NCBI GenBank assembly: GCA_035308365.1
Contig: DATGGU010000172.1
Span: 30,172-94,171, forward strand
Reading direction: 5' to 3'
DNA length: 64,000 nucleotides
Source: PALSA-505 sp035308365
GTDB taxonomy: Bacteria; Actinomycetota; Actinomycetes; Streptosporangiales; Streptosporangiaceae
Below, piece after piece: positions 17,823-26,895 of this stretch. Numbering within the stretch: position 1 is the stretch's first letter; every line of letters starts with the position of its first letter. Under the pieces are notes generated by a model, which saw only the letters and a program-made list of their open reading frames with translations, was not told the DNA's origin and did no database searches. The position numbers and the translations under genes were made by a program.

Positions 17823-18798
17823 TCTTTACCGCGCTCGGGACGCCGGTGCCGGTGGCCGTCGGGGTGAGCAGCGTGAAGCCGCCCTGCTTGTACTCGGCCA
17901 GGCCGGCGCTGGACAGCGTGTACTCGATGAAGGCGATCGCGGCCGGGGTTGGCGTGCCGATCGTCGTGATGTCGAGAACCTGCGGCGAGCCGTGCTCGGT
18001 GGCGTTGCCGGTGACCGTGACCGAGGCCTTGTGGTACTGCGCCGCGAGCGCCGCGTCGCCGAGGTTGATCGCGGGCGGCAGCGGGATGTAGTCCAGGTGC
18101 AGCTCGATGGCCTGGGTGATGAATGCGCTCGAGGCGTCGAGCTGGCCGGACTGCAGCGTGGAGTCCAGCGAGGACTCGGCGAAGATCTGCGGCGAGGAAG
18201 CCGTGCCGAAACTGGAGGTGCCCAGGATCTTGGCGACCGTGTCCGAGGGCAGATGGTAATAGGACTGGGCGAGTTCCAGCATGTAGATGAAATCCCGGCC
18301 CTGCGGGTCGATGTTGGGGTCGGTCCGGCCAAGCTTCAGGCCGGGCGTTGCCAGCAGGGTGAACAAGTTTTTCAGCGGTTCTTTTCCGCTGGCAATGGCC
18401 TTGAACTGGCCGGCGTATTTGCTGTCCGGATTGTAAGCAACCACCATTGAGGTACCGGCGTACTGAACATACCATTTGGTGAACTTCGGTTCGAGCGGCG
18501 TGATGTTGCCGGCGCCGACGGACTCGAAGACGTTCGGGTGGATCACGCCGGCCGCTATCTCGGCGGACAGTTCGCCGGAGGACGCCCCCGTGCCGCTGTA
18601 GCTGTAGCCCTCCGCCTCAGTGAAGGCGGACCCGGCGACCTTCGAGTTGAGGAACTGCAGCGAGGACGCATAGGCGACGTTGACCGTTCCGGCCGGCCGG
18701 CCTGACTTCGGCGAGCCGGACGAACTGCAGCCCGCGGCGGCAAGCCCGACATAAACGATTCCCAGCAGGGAGCCCAGCCGGGCGCCTCTGTTTGTCAT
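17806..18798 (-). CDS. Substrate-binding lipoprotein of a WtpA/ModA-type tungstate/molybdate transporter
   Basis: A 330-aa exported lipoprotein. A signal peptide of ~22 residues ends in the lipobox LAAAGC. The mature protein has VNVAYASSLQFLN, the WtpA-like KWYVQYAGTSMVVAYNPDSKYA and LGRTDPNIDPQGRDFIYMLE, then YYHLPSD. In archaeal-type WtpA proteins the corresponding DPNxDPCGYR segment contributes oxyanion ligands; here Cys-Gly is Gln-Gly. Tungstate versus molybdate cannot be decided. ATG 18798 begins a typical signal sequence (MTNRGARLGSLLGIV). It is the first gene of a four-gene overlapping operon. Confidence 0.88.
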   Translation of the reverse strand: MTNRGARLGSLLGIVYVGLAAAGCSSSGSPKSGRPAGTVNVAYASSLQFLNSKVAGSAFTEAEGYSYSGTGASSGELSAEIAAGVIHPNVFESVGAGNITPLEPKFTKWYVQYAGTSMVVAYNPDSKYAGQFKAIASGKEPLKNLFTLLATPGLKLGRTDPNIDPQGRDFIYMLELAQSYYHLPSDTVAKILGTSSFGTASSPQIFAESSLDSTLQSGQLDASSAFITQAIELHLDYIPLPPAINLGDAALAAQYHKASVTVTGNATEHGSPQVLDITTIGTPTPAAIAFIEYTLSSAGLAEYKQGGFTLLTPTATGTGVPSAVKSELGG

Positions 18799-18819
18799 GT
18801 TGATCGCCACGATCCGAGG

Positions 18820-18831
18820 ATAGCCAGCTAT
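18820..18831. promoter_or_regulatory. Small palindrome upstream of the W/Mo transporter operon
   Basis: ATAGC-CA-GCTAT, 22 bp upstream of the binding-protein start, overlaps TATA-like bases that could form the -10 of the operon promoter. It is a candidate site for the operon's own HTH regulator. Arms are short (5 bp), so this is tentative. Confidence 0.35.
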
Positions 18832-19097
18832 ATTTGCGTGAGGCAAGAAGACATGACAGCCTGGATGCCGGTCCTCCTGGATGCGCCGGGTGGGATGGCT
18901 GAGCTGCGCCGGGGTGCGGGCGGGTGCCTGGCGACCTCGCCGGAGCGTGCCCGAGATGGGAATCTGGGCAGACTTTTTCTCTTGATGACGAGATTGGGCT
19001 TTCATATGCTGGTGGTTATTGCCGGTTACGTCTCGTAGCTTTTTCGTGATCGGTATTGCTCAGCGTCACGGATGATCCGTCGAGAAGGAGGTTGCCC

Positions 19098-19679
19098 ATG
19101 ACGACATTCGCTGATAGCAGGCTCAATGAGGTCACGGTTGCGGACACGTACCGGGCCAAGGACATCGAGATGGCCGCCAAGGTCGACACGGTTAATCGTC
19201 TCGTCCTGGTCACTGGCGCCATCGACACCAATGAGCACAGCATTCTCGTGCGTATCGAACTGCCGTCCGCAGGCCGGTGGCAGGTCATCAAGAGCGAGAC
19301 CAACCTCACCGACCGGTCATGGACCGCATGGCAGGTGAGCCTGGGCGAGGGCACGACGGTGGCCGGCGACGCCGCCGTGCAGAACCTCTCCCGCCAGTTC
19401 GAGAAGGTGTACGTGCCCGAGGACAGGTCGCGAATCACCTTCTACGGCGGCGAGGTCAGGCCGGGCGAGGCCATCCTGAAGATGTACACGCTGGACGCGA
19501 AAGTCCCACGGATCGTCATGGCCCACGCCCGTGAGCTGGACGAGGGCGACGACGAGCCCGACGAGGAGGTGCCCGCGCCGCCGGAGGAGTCCGAACTGCC
19601 CGAGGCCCGGATCCGCCGCGGACTGCCGGCCAAGCCCTACATTGAGGTGTTCCTGCCGGTCACGCTTATCGACGCATGA
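19098..19679 (+). CDS. Hypothetical protein, 193 aa, acidic Pro-rich C-terminus
   Basis: I do not recognise this family. The start is firm: AAGGAGG sits 6 nt before ATG 19098. Residues ~1-140 look like a compact beta-rich domain (RLVLVTGAIDTNEHSILVRI, ITFYGGEVRPGEAILKMY). A linker ELDEGDDEPDEEVPAPPEES follows, then a short C-terminal strand segment (KPYIEVFLPVTLI). No signal peptide, membrane helix or cysteine is evident. The gene stands alone between the divergent transporter operon and the MFS gene, and 299 bp upstream (18799-19097) hold no other convincing gene. Confidence 0.7.
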   Translation: MTTFADSRLNEVTVADTYRAKDIEMAAKVDTVNRLVLVTGAIDTNEHSILVRIELPSAGRWQVIKSETNLTDRSWTAWQVSLGEGTTVAGDAAVQNLSRQFEKVYVPEDRSRITFYGGEVRPGEAILKMYTLDAKVPRIVMAHARELDEGDDEPDEEVPAPPEESELPEARIRRGLPAKPYIEVFLPVTLIDA

Positions 19680-19755
19680 GGTTCTCCGGTGACAGCTATG
19701 CCGCGACCATTCCCCCACCCGCTGCCCGGCCGCCGCACACCGGCGGCGGGCTGAC

Positions 19756-21087
19756 GTGGAGGGCGGCGTAGCCGAGCCGGACGGCCATGCCACAGCGGCC
19801 TCGGCCGAGCGCTCGGCCGGCGATGGCGAGCGCCCGGCTGGGGACCGGCGGCCCTGGCGTGATCAGGGATTCGTCAAATACCTGACGGCCCGGACGGTCT
19901 CCATCCTCGGTGACCGGTTCACCGAGCTCGCGCTGCCGCTCATCGTGCTCACCCGCACCGGCAGTGCACTGGACGCCGGGCTGGTCGGAGCCGCCGCGCA
20001 GATCCCGGCCTTCATCATCGCCCTGTTCATCGGCGAGATCGTCGACCGCGGGGCACGGCGCTGGATGATGGCCGGGGCCGATCTCACCCGGATGGCGCTG
20101 GTCGTGCTGATCGGCGTGCTGACCTCGCACGGTCATCCCAGCGTCTGGCTGCTTACCGCGATCGCCTTCTTCATCGGGCTGGCCAACCTGGCCTACACGA
20201 CCGCGGCCACCGCGCTGCTGCCCAGCCTGGTCGCGCGGGACGACCTGATGACCGCGAACACCGTGCTGGAGGCCGGGGACGCCGCGTCGAGCATCGGCGG
20301 TCCCGGCGTGGCCGGCGTGGTGATCGCCAGGTTCGGTGCGTTCTGGGCGTTCGCGGCGGATGGGCTGAGCTTTCTCATCTCGGCGCTGTTGCTGGTCTCG
20401 TCCCGGCCCCGGCGCAAGCCAGGCGACGACGTCCCCGCCGATGTCCCGCCAGGGGGCAGGCTGGTGCCCGGCCGCCTCGGCCGGGTGTGGGCCGGCGTGC
20501 TGGAGATATGGCGGCGCTCGGACCAGCGGCTGCTGCTGACCGCCTCGCTGCTGCTGAATGCCCAATCCGGTGCGATCATCCTGATGGTCGTCGCACTGGT
20601 CAAGGACAGCCTGCACCTGAGTGCCACCGCGCTCGGCATCGTCATCGGGGGCGCCGGAGTCGGCGCGCTGGCCAGCTCGTTCGCCGTCGCCCCCCGGTTG
20701 CACCGGGTGCGCTGGGGGCCGTGCCTGGGCGTCCTGCTGGCCATGGCCGGGGCGGCGATCCTCCTGCTGGCGGCCAGCACGGGCGCCTGGGTCGCGTTCC
20801 TCGGCAACCTGGCGATGGATGCCATGATTTCCACCGCCTACATCGTGGCCGCGACCATGCGCCAGCGGCTGACCGCGGACCGGCTGCTCGGCCGGGTGGC
20901 GAGCACGTCGTTCGTGATCACCTCCTGCATCCGCGCGGTCAGCGTGGTGGTGGCCGGCGGGCTGATCATCTCGATCGGCGCCAGGGGCGCCCTGCTGGTG
21001 TACGCCATGGCGCTGCTGGCCGGGGGGGCCTTGATCGCCCTGCCGCGGGCCGGGCAGGTCAGGCTGAACGAAGCCACACCACGGTGA
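19756..21087 (+). CDS. MFS transporter (exporter-like, MFS_3/EntS type)
   Basis: A 443-aa major facilitator with about 12 hydrophobic helices, from TVSILGDRFTELALPLIVLT at the N-terminus to RAVSVVVAGGLIISIGARG near the end. The loop motif DRGARRWMM after helix 2 is of MFS type. A cytoplasmic N-terminal extension of ~35 residues precedes helix 1. GTG 19756 is the best in-frame start but lacks a strong ribosome site. It is followed by the carbamoyltransferase gene 27 bp downstream, so the two are probably cotranscribed. Confidence 0.88.
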   Translation: MEGGVAEPDGHATAASAERSAGDGERPAGDRRPWRDQGFVKYLTARTVSILGDRFTELALPLIVLTRTGSALDAGLVGAAAQIPAFIIALFIGEIVDRGARRWMMAGADLTRMALVVLIGVLTSHGHPSVWLLTAIAFFIGLANLAYTTAATALLPSLVARDDLMTANTVLEAGDAASSIGGPGVAGVVIARFGAFWAFAADGLSFLISALLLVSSRPRRKPGDDVPADVPPGGRLVPGRLGRVWAGVLEIWRRSDQRLLLTASLLLNAQSGAIILMVVALVKDSLHLSATALGIVIGGAGVGALASSFAVAPRLHRVRWGPCLGVLLAMAGAAILLLAASTGAWVAFLGNLAMDAMISTAYIVAATMRQRLTADRLLGRVASTSFVITSCIRAVSVVVAGGLIISIGARGALLVYAMALLAGGALIALPRAGQVRLNEATPR

Positions 21088-21114
21088 AGTGATCGGGCCG
21101 GAAGGCGGGTGGCA

Positions 21115-22785
21115 ATGCTTGTTCTGGGCTTGAACGGCAAGTTCGACGGGCACGATCCAGCGGCCGCGCTGCTGCGCGACGGGCAGCTCGCCGGTGCCGT
21201 CGAGGAGGAGCGGTTCACCCGAACCCGGCACGCGCCCACCGCGCTTCCGCACAACGCCGCCGCGTGGGTTCTGGCTCAGGCCGGTGCCGGACTCGACGAC
21301 GTCGACGTGGTGGCGCTGGGCTGGGATCCGCGGCTCCAGCCCGATGCACCCGAGCCGGCCGGCGAGGGTGAACTGCTGGACATGCTGCTGCCGCCCACCT
21401 GGTTTCCGCGCCGCCGCCGGCCGCCGTTGCTGCGCGTCCGCCACCATCTGGCGCATGCGGCCTCGGCGACGGCCGGCGCACCGTTCGGCCGGGGCGCCTG
21501 CCTAGTCGTGGACGGCTCCGGCGAGCGTGAGTCGATCACCGCCTGGAAGTTCGACGGCGCCACCATCGATGAGCTCTGGTCACTCCCCTACGCGCAGTCG
21601 CTGGGATTCTTCTATGAGGCGGCCACGCTGTTCACCGGCCTGGGAAAGTACAGCGAGGGCAAGACCATGGGCCTGGCCGCCTGGGGGGATGCCGAACGGT
21701 ACCCGCTGCCGTCGCCGGTCTTTGACCCTCCGGTGGCCGTGGCCGGCGAGCCCGATTCCGGTCATTACCTCGATGTGCTGCGCGGCTGGATCGACCGGTT
21801 CGCCGCGGTCACCGGCCAACGCCGGCTGCGCCGGGTCAAGGTCGGGCCACCGGCGGCAGCGACCCTGACCACCAGGACGCCGGAGATCGGCCGGGCCTAC
21901 CGGGACCTCGCCGCGGCGGTGCAGCACACGCTGCAGCGGGAGATGCTCGCCCTGGCCAGGCAGGCGCTGGCGGACGCCGGTGCGACCCGGCTGTGCCTGG
22001 CCGGCGGGGTCGCGCTCAACTGCGTGGCGAACGGTGTGCTGGCCACCGCGCTGAACGCGGACCAGATCTACCTGCCGCCTGCGGCGCACGACGGCGGGGT
22101 CGCGCTCGGCGCGGCGGCCTGGGCAACCACCCGGGCCGGCATCGCGGTGCGGCTGCCCGACCACCACGTGTACGCCGGCCCGGCCTGGTCGGCGGGCGCG
22201 GTCGCCGACCTGCTCACCGGCTGGGGCCTGCCGTTCAGCGCTCCCGATGATCCGGAGGAGGGGGTGGCCGAACTGCTCGCCGAAGGCAGCGTGGTCGCGC
22301 GGTTCGCAGGCCAGGCCGAACTGGGCCCGCGGGCGCTCGGGGCGCGGAGCATTCTCGCCGATCCGGGCCAGGCCGCCATGCTGCACAGGGTCAACGCGCT
22401 GAAGCGGCGGGAGGTCTGGCGGCCGCTGGCTCCGAGCCTTCCGGCCGAGCACGGGCCGAGCGTCTTCGGCCTGTCGCTGGACAGCCCGTTCATGCTGGTC
22501 AGCCTGCCGGTGACGGAGGCGATGCGGGAGCTGATCCCGGCCGTCGTGCACGTGGACGGCTCAACCCGGCCGCAGTTGCTGACCGAGGACACCAACCCGT
22601 CCTACCACCGGCTGCTGACCGCCTTCGCGAAGCTGACCAGCAGGCCCGCCGTGCTGAACACCTCGTTCAACGTGGCGGGCCCCATCGTGCTCAGCCCGGA
22701 GCAGGCGGTCGCGACCTTCATGACGTCCGGCATCGACGTGCTGGCGATCGAGGGCCTGCTGGTCAGGAAGGACGGCCGCGGATGA
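21115..22785 (+). CDS. Carbamoyltransferase (NodU/CmcH/TobZ family)
   Basis: A 556-aa enzyme that transfers a carbamoyl group from carbamoyl phosphate to a hydroxyl through a carbamoyl adenylate. The N-terminal Kae1-like domain (about 1-345) begins LVLGLNGKFDGHDPAAALL and has the metal-binding VRHHLAHAASA (His-x3-His) and VVDGSGERES. The YrdC-like C-terminal domain has QAELGPRALGARSILADP and LNTSFNVAGPIVLSPEQA. ATG 21115 is 9 nt from GGAAGG; GTG 21109 is too close. Such enzymes act on natural products or nodulation factors, and its acceptor is unknown. Its 3' end lies 8 bp from that of convergent tldD. Confidence 0.92.
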   Translation: MLVLGLNGKFDGHDPAAALLRDGQLAGAVEEERFTRTRHAPTALPHNAAAWVLAQAGAGLDDVDVVALGWDPRLQPDAPEPAGEGELLDMLLPPTWFPRRRRPPLLRVRHHLAHAASATAGAPFGRGACLVVDGSGERESITAWKFDGATIDELWSLPYAQSLGFFYEAATLFTGLGKYSEGKTMGLAAWGDAERYPLPSPVFDPPVAVAGEPDSGHYLDVLRGWIDRFAAVTGQRRLRRVKVGPPAAATLTTRTPEIGRAYRDLAAAVQHTLQREMLALARQALADAGATRLCLAGGVALNCVANGVLATALNADQIYLPPAAHDGGVALGAAAWATTRAGIAVRLPDHHVYAGPAWSAGAVADLLTGWGLPFSAPDDPEEGVAELLAEGSVVARFAGQAELGPRALGARSILADPGQAAMLHRVNALKRREVWRPLAPSLPAEHGPSVFGLSLDSPFMLVSLPVTEAMRELIPAVVHVDGSTRPQLLTEDTNPSYHRLLTAFAKLTSRPAVLNTSFNVAGPIVLSPEQAVATFMTSGIDVLAIEGLLVRKDGRG

Positions 22786-22793
22786 GGCCCGGT

Positions 22794-24152
22794 TCAGCGA
22801 CCGCCCACGGTGAGCATCTGGACCCGGACGGTCGGGTTGCCGTCGGACACGGGGACATAGTGCCCGTCCTTGCCGCAGCTCCCGGTGTGCGTGCCGAAGT
22901 CGGTGCCGACCGCATCGATCAGCCGCAGGACCTCGGGCCCGTTGCCGACCAGCGTGAGCTCCGGCAGCGGCGTGGTGATCTCGCCATTCTCGATCAGGAA
23001 CGCGTCGGTGGCGGTGAACGTGAAGTCCCCGGTCGGGACCGTGCAGCTGCCACCGCCCAGTTCCACGCAGTAGATGCCGCGCCGGGTCTGGCGGACGATC
23101 TCGGCCGGGTCATCCTGGCCGGGCAGCAGGAACGTGTTGGTCATCCGGCTGGCCGGCTGGCAGCGGTAGTTCTGCCTGCGCCCGTTCGCGGCCGGGATGC
23201 CGAGCACCCGGCCGCTGTAGGAGTCGGCGAGGTAGCCGCGCAGACAGCCCCGGTCCACCAGCACGGTCCTGCGGGTCGGGTTGCCCTCGTCGTCGCAGCC
23301 GCTCGACCCCCAGCCCTGCGGGACGGTGCCGTCATCCACCAGGCTGACCATCGAATCGGCCACTCGTTCGCCGAGCCGCCCGGCGAAGGCCGCCGCCCCC
23401 CGGCGCACGGAATCGGCCTCCATACAGTGCCCGCACGCCTCGTGGAACAGGATGCCGCCACCGCCAGGTGCGAAGATCACCGGAAGCCGTCCGGCCGGAG
23501 CGGCGGCGGCACGCAGCCGCCTGCCCGCGCGCTGCCCAGCGAGCCGCGCCGTGCCGGCCACGTCGTCGGCGGTCAGCGCCGTGAACGTCCCGGCCCGGGC
23601 CCAGCCGGCGAAACCGCCGTGACGCTTGCCACCGTGCCGCGCCACGGTCCGGATGCTCAGGCTCGTCCGGTAGGTCAGGTCGGTGCGCTCGCCGCCGTCG
23701 GCCGTGACGATTCGGACCCGGCGCCTGACCACCCTGGCCTGAGCCCGGACCGAGCTGACCGCTGGCTCTGCGGCGCGCGCCTGCTCCCGCACCGTGCGCA
23801 GGCTGTCCATCATGGCGGCGAAGCTGCTCAGCAGTTCGTCGCAGGCACCTGGTTCCGGTGGGCTCGCCATGCGGCTGGGCGGCTGGGAGAGCGGCGAGGA
23901 CACGATGCTCCGGGCGGCTTCGGCGAGTCCGGGCCCGGACAGGTCTGCTGTGCAGGCGAACCAGATGGCCGTGTCGCGTTCCAGCCGGAAGGCGGCACCG
24001 CGGCGGGTCGCCGACCGCAGGCCGGTCACCTGCTCGCCCTCCAGCGCCGCCGCGACCAGATGGGTGTCCTCGCAGAATGCCTCGGCGAACTGACCGTGCC
24101 TGGCCAGCTTGGCGACCAGCGTCGCCACCGCGTCCTCGTCCGGGATCGTCAC
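22794..24152 (-). CDS. tldD: TldD metalloprotease subunit
   Basis: A 452-aa catalytic subunit of the TldD/TldE protease. The zinc-binding helix HEACGHCMEAD (HExxxH) is at about 235-245, and the C-terminal signature GSCGKDGHYVPVSDG is present. The heterodimer degrades unfolded or short peptides through a narrow channel and matures some ribosomal peptides such as microcin B17. It is divergent from tldE with only 67 bp between the starts, so both are probably expressed from one promoter region. Confidence 0.93.
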   Translation of the reverse strand: MTIPDEDAVATLVAKLARHGQFAEAFCEDTHLVAAALEGEQVTGLRSATRRGAAFRLERDTAIWFACTADLSGPGLAEAARSIVSSPLSQPPSRMASPPEPGACDELLSSFAAMMDSLRTVREQARAAEPAVSSVRAQARVVRRRVRIVTADGGERTDLTYRTSLSIRTVARHGGKRHGGFAGWARAGTFTALTADDVAGTARLAGQRAGRRLRAAAAPAGRLPVIFAPGGGGILFHEACGHCMEADSVRRGAAAFAGRLGERVADSMVSLVDDGTVPQGWGSSGCDDEGNPTRRTVLVDRGCLRGYLADSYSGRVLGIPAANGRRQNYRCQPASRMTNTFLLPGQDDPAEIVRQTRRGIYCVELGGGSCTVPTGDFTFTATDAFLIENGEITTPLPELTLVGNGPEVLRLIDAVGTDFGTHTGSCGKDGHYVPVSDGNPTVRVQMLTVGGR

Positions 24153-24219
24153 GTGCTCGCTTCCGGTCGCCGATGCCGCCCTGGCCCAAGGATAGAACCG
24201 ACCCGGCCGGGGGCCGCCG

Positions 24220-25557
24220 GTGGCTGAGCTGCTCCAGCGGGCCGCCTGGCTGGCCGCGCAGGCGCGCGGCGGCGAGGATGTGGAGGTCTACCTCGTCGAC
24301 AGCCGGCGGCTGCAGGCCAAGGCGACCGTTGCCGGGGTCGAGTCGGTGTCGTCGACCAGGCACATCGGCGCGGGAGTCCGGGTGGTGCGGTCGGGCCGGC
24401 TGGGCTTCGCGTCCTGTGTGGGGGTCGAACCCGCCAGCCTGAGCCAGGCGCTGGCGAGGGCGCGGGCCCTGACGCCGATGAGCTCGGTGTCGCAGGACCA
24501 CGTCATCGCCCGGCCGGACGGCCACACCCGGCCGGTGGCGAAGCTGTGGGCCGATGACGCGGGCAACTGGACCGGGTATGACCGCCCGGGGTTCGCGCTG
24601 ACCGCCGAGCGCGCCGCGTCGCTGCAGCCGGGGATCGTCGGCAGCCGGGGCGCGGTCTACCAGGACGCGGTGACCGACACGGCGGTGGCGACCTCGACCG
24701 GGATCGCGGCGGACAGCCACACGACCGTTGCCTACCTGGCGATCACCGCCGTGGCGGCGCGCGATGGCGACACGAAGACCGGGTACGGCGTCCAGTCCGC
24801 GCGCAGCCCGGCCGGGCTCGACCCGGAATGGACGGCGCTGGACGCCGCCCAGCGCGCGGTCAGCCTGCTGGGCGGCGCGGCCATTCCCAGCGGGCGCTAC
24901 CGGGCAGTGCTCGCACCCCGGGTCGCCTCGGCGTTCTTCACGCTCATCGGCAAGGCGTGCAGCGCGCAGAACCTGATCCACCGCCGGTCGTTCCTGGCCG
25001 GCCGGCAGCGCACCCGGATCGCGGCGGGCTGCCTCACGCTCCGGGACGAGCCGGCCGCGCCGGGTTCGGCGATGGCCCGGGCGCACGACGGAGAGGGCCT
25101 GTGGAACCGGACGGTGCCGATCGTGACGGATGGCGTACTGGCTGGCTGCCTGCACACCGCGGCGACCGCCCTGATGACCGGCGAGCAGCCGACCGCGTCG
25201 GCCTACCGCAGCTACAGCACGCTGCCCGCGCCGGACACCCGCGCACTCGCGGTCGCGCCGGGCACCAGCAGCCGCGATGAGCTGCTGGCCGAGCTGGGCG
25301 ATGGCGTGCTCGTGGAAACGGTTCAGGGCGTCACCAGCGGCGCCAGCATCGTCTCCGGGGACTTCTCGGTCGCGGTGGAGGGCCACCTGGTGGCCGGCGG
25401 GGTCCCGGTGCAGCCGTTCCGGAGCAGCACGATGGCGGGCAACCTGGGCAGCCTGCTGACCGGAATCCTCGCCATCGCCGATGACGTTGCCTGGTTGCCG
25501 TCAGGGCATCAGGGCGTCAGCGTGCTGGCCGGGGAGTTGTCGTTCAGCGGACAATGA
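24220..25557 (+). CDS. tldE: TldE (PmbA) non-catalytic protease subunit
   Basis: A 445-aa TldE/PmbA homolog lacking the HExxxH motif, as expected. It shows VYLVDSRRLQAKATVAGVES in the N-domain and PSGRYRAVLAP-like core text (SGRYRAVLAPRVASAFFTL), ending with VSGDFSVAVEGHLVAGG and NLGSLLTGILAIADD, the typical C-terminus. GTG 24220 starts directly at the conserved region. It is the first gene of a plus-strand run with the FAD oxidoreductase (46 bp gap) and the 146-aa protein. Confidence 0.92.
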   Translation: MAELLQRAAWLAAQARGGEDVEVYLVDSRRLQAKATVAGVESVSSTRHIGAGVRVVRSGRLGFASCVGVEPASLSQALARARALTPMSSVSQDHVIARPDGHTRPVAKLWADDAGNWTGYDRPGFALTAERAASLQPGIVGSRGAVYQDAVTDTAVATSTGIAADSHTTVAYLAITAVAARDGDTKTGYGVQSARSPAGLDPEWTALDAAQRAVSLLGGAAIPSGRYRAVLAPRVASAFFTLIGKACSAQNLIHRRSFLAGRQRTRIAAGCLTLRDEPAAPGSAMARAHDGEGLWNRTVPIVTDGVLAGCLHTAATALMTGEQPTASAYRSYSTLPAPDTRALAVAPGTSSRDELLAELGDGVLVETVQGVTSGASIVSGDFSVAVEGHLVAGGVPVQPFRSSTMAGNLGSLLTGILAIADDVAWLPSGHQGVSVLAGELSFSGQ

Positions 25558-25602
25558 GACGGGATTACGCCGCGGCGCCGCGCGGCAGGGAGATGGGGAA
25601 GG

Positions 25603-26895
25603 ATGTTCCGGTTCGTACCGAGGCCCGAGCTGCTGGACAGCGAGGTCGGCCGGCAGATCGTCCGTTTTCCCGGACAGCCCAGGCCGCCCGCCGGGCCTGT
25701 CCCGGGACAGGCGGACGTGGTCATCGTGGGGGCCGGGCTGGCCGGCACCGCGCTGGGCACGGCGCTCTGGCACGCCAAGTTCCAGCCGAAGACGGTCATC
25801 CTGGACCCGTCACCCCGGCCCGCCGGGCGCTTCCTGGACCGGGTGTCGGCGCTGCACCAGCGCGTGCTCCGCAGTCCCTATGAACACCACGCCGGCGCCG
25901 AGGGGCACCGGGACTGTGAACTGGCCGACTTCGCCCGGGCGCACTGGAGCCGCCTGTCCGGCATCGAGCGGGAGCAGATCCGGATGGCCCAGTCGGGCCA
26001 GCGCAGCGTCGTACCGGTGGACGTCTTCGCCGCCTACACCCAGCACGTCGCGATCTGCCACGAGCTGCCGGAACGAACCCATGCGGCCCGGGTGCGGCAC
26101 ATCGAATACCGCGGCCCGCGAGATTTCGCCGTCCACCACGACGCCGGAGTGACTACCTGCTCGGCGGTTGTCCTGGCCACCGGAGAGGAGGCCAGGGAGA
26201 TACCACCGCAGTGGCTGGCGCACGGCCTGCCAGCTGGGGCGGGACTGGTCGTCCGGTGGGATCAGACGCGGGATCTCGACTGCGACCGTCCCGTGGTGGT
26301 CGGCAAGGGCCTGTCCGCCGCCAACCTCGTGTGGTCGCTGTGCCACCGCGGTGCCCAGGTGACCTGGCTGATCCGCGGGACCGAGCGTTACCAGTGCGCC
26401 GACGTGGACGCTCGCTACTTCAGGCCCGAGGGCCGGGCCAGCTTCATGCGGCGGGATCTGGCCGGCCGGATGGCGATCCTGGACCGGGAGCGGCGGCCGA
26501 CCGTGATGTTCGAGTTCCAGCCGCTGTTCGACGCCTGGGAGCGGGAGGGCAGGCTTCGTGTGCAGCGCGAGACGGTCATCGGCCGGCTGGCCGGGGCGGG
26601 CACCGGGATGGCCGTGACGACCACGGGGCCGGACGGCACGCTGACCCGCCGCTACGACCGGCTCTACGCCGCGCTCGGCGTTCGGGTCGCTCCGCCGCCG
26701 ACGTTCACCGGCACGACCGTGCGGACGACGGCCGGCCTGCCCGTGCTGGATGACACCTCCTCGCAACTGGAGTCCGTGCCCGGCGCGTTCGGGCTGGGTA
26801 TCCTGGCGTCGCTGAGCATCGGCCCGGCGGCCAGGAACATCGACGGAATCCGGATCGGTGTGCAGCGCATCGTCGCGGAGCTGGCCCGGTGGTGA
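25603..26895 (+). CDS. FAD/NAD(P)-binding oxidoreductase (lysine/ornithine N-monooxygenase-like fold)
   Basis: A 430-aa two-dinucleotide-binding flavoprotein. The FAD Rossmann motif VVIVGAGLAGTALGTAL is at about 39-55; the NADPH-site-like motif VVVGKGLSAANLVWSL is at about 225-240. SPYEHHAG and QRSVVPVDVFAAYTQHV resemble flavin monooxygenases. The C-terminal part retains AFGLGILASLSIGPAARNIDG, like a flavin-contacting end. The start ATG 25603 follows GGGGAAGG. The substrate is unknown; close coupling to tldE suggests a shared pathway, which is inference. Confidence 0.8.
   Translation: MFRFVPRPELLDSEVGRQIVRFPGQPRPPAGPVPGQADVVIVGAGLAGTALGTALWHAKFQPKTVILDPSPRPAGRFLDRVSALHQRVLRSPYEHHAGAEGHRDCELADFARAHWSRLSGIEREQIRMAQSGQRSVVPVDVFAAYTQHVAICHELPERTHAARVRHIEYRGPRDFAVHHDAGVTTCSAVVLATGEEAREIPPQWLAHGLPAGAGLVVRWDQTRDLDCDRPVVVGKGLSAANLVWSLCHRGAQVTWLIRGTERYQCADVDARYFRPEGRASFMRRDLAGRMAILDRERRPTVMFEFQPLFDAWEREGRLRVQRETVIGRLAGAGTGMAVTTTGPDGTLTRRYDRLYAALGVRVAPPPTFTGTTVRTTAGLPVLDDTSSQLESVPGAFGLGILASLSIGPAARNIDGIRIGVQRIVAELARW

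Noticed and set aside
18842..19038. 66-codon plus-strand ORF upstream of the 193-aa hypothetical gene
   Set aside because: No ribosome site, overlaps the divergent promoter region of the transporter operon and shows no family features.
19098..19679. The 193-aa unknown considered as a ribosomal peptide precursor for TldD/E
   Set aside because: Too long, no Cys/Ser/Thr-rich core and no leader-like N-terminus; no other short precursor candidate was convincing either.
19696..21456. 586-codon minus-strand frame over the MFS and carbamoyltransferase genes
   Set aside because: Shadow of genuine plus-strand genes; its composition (Gln, Gly, Arg, Asp rich) is typical of antisense frames here.
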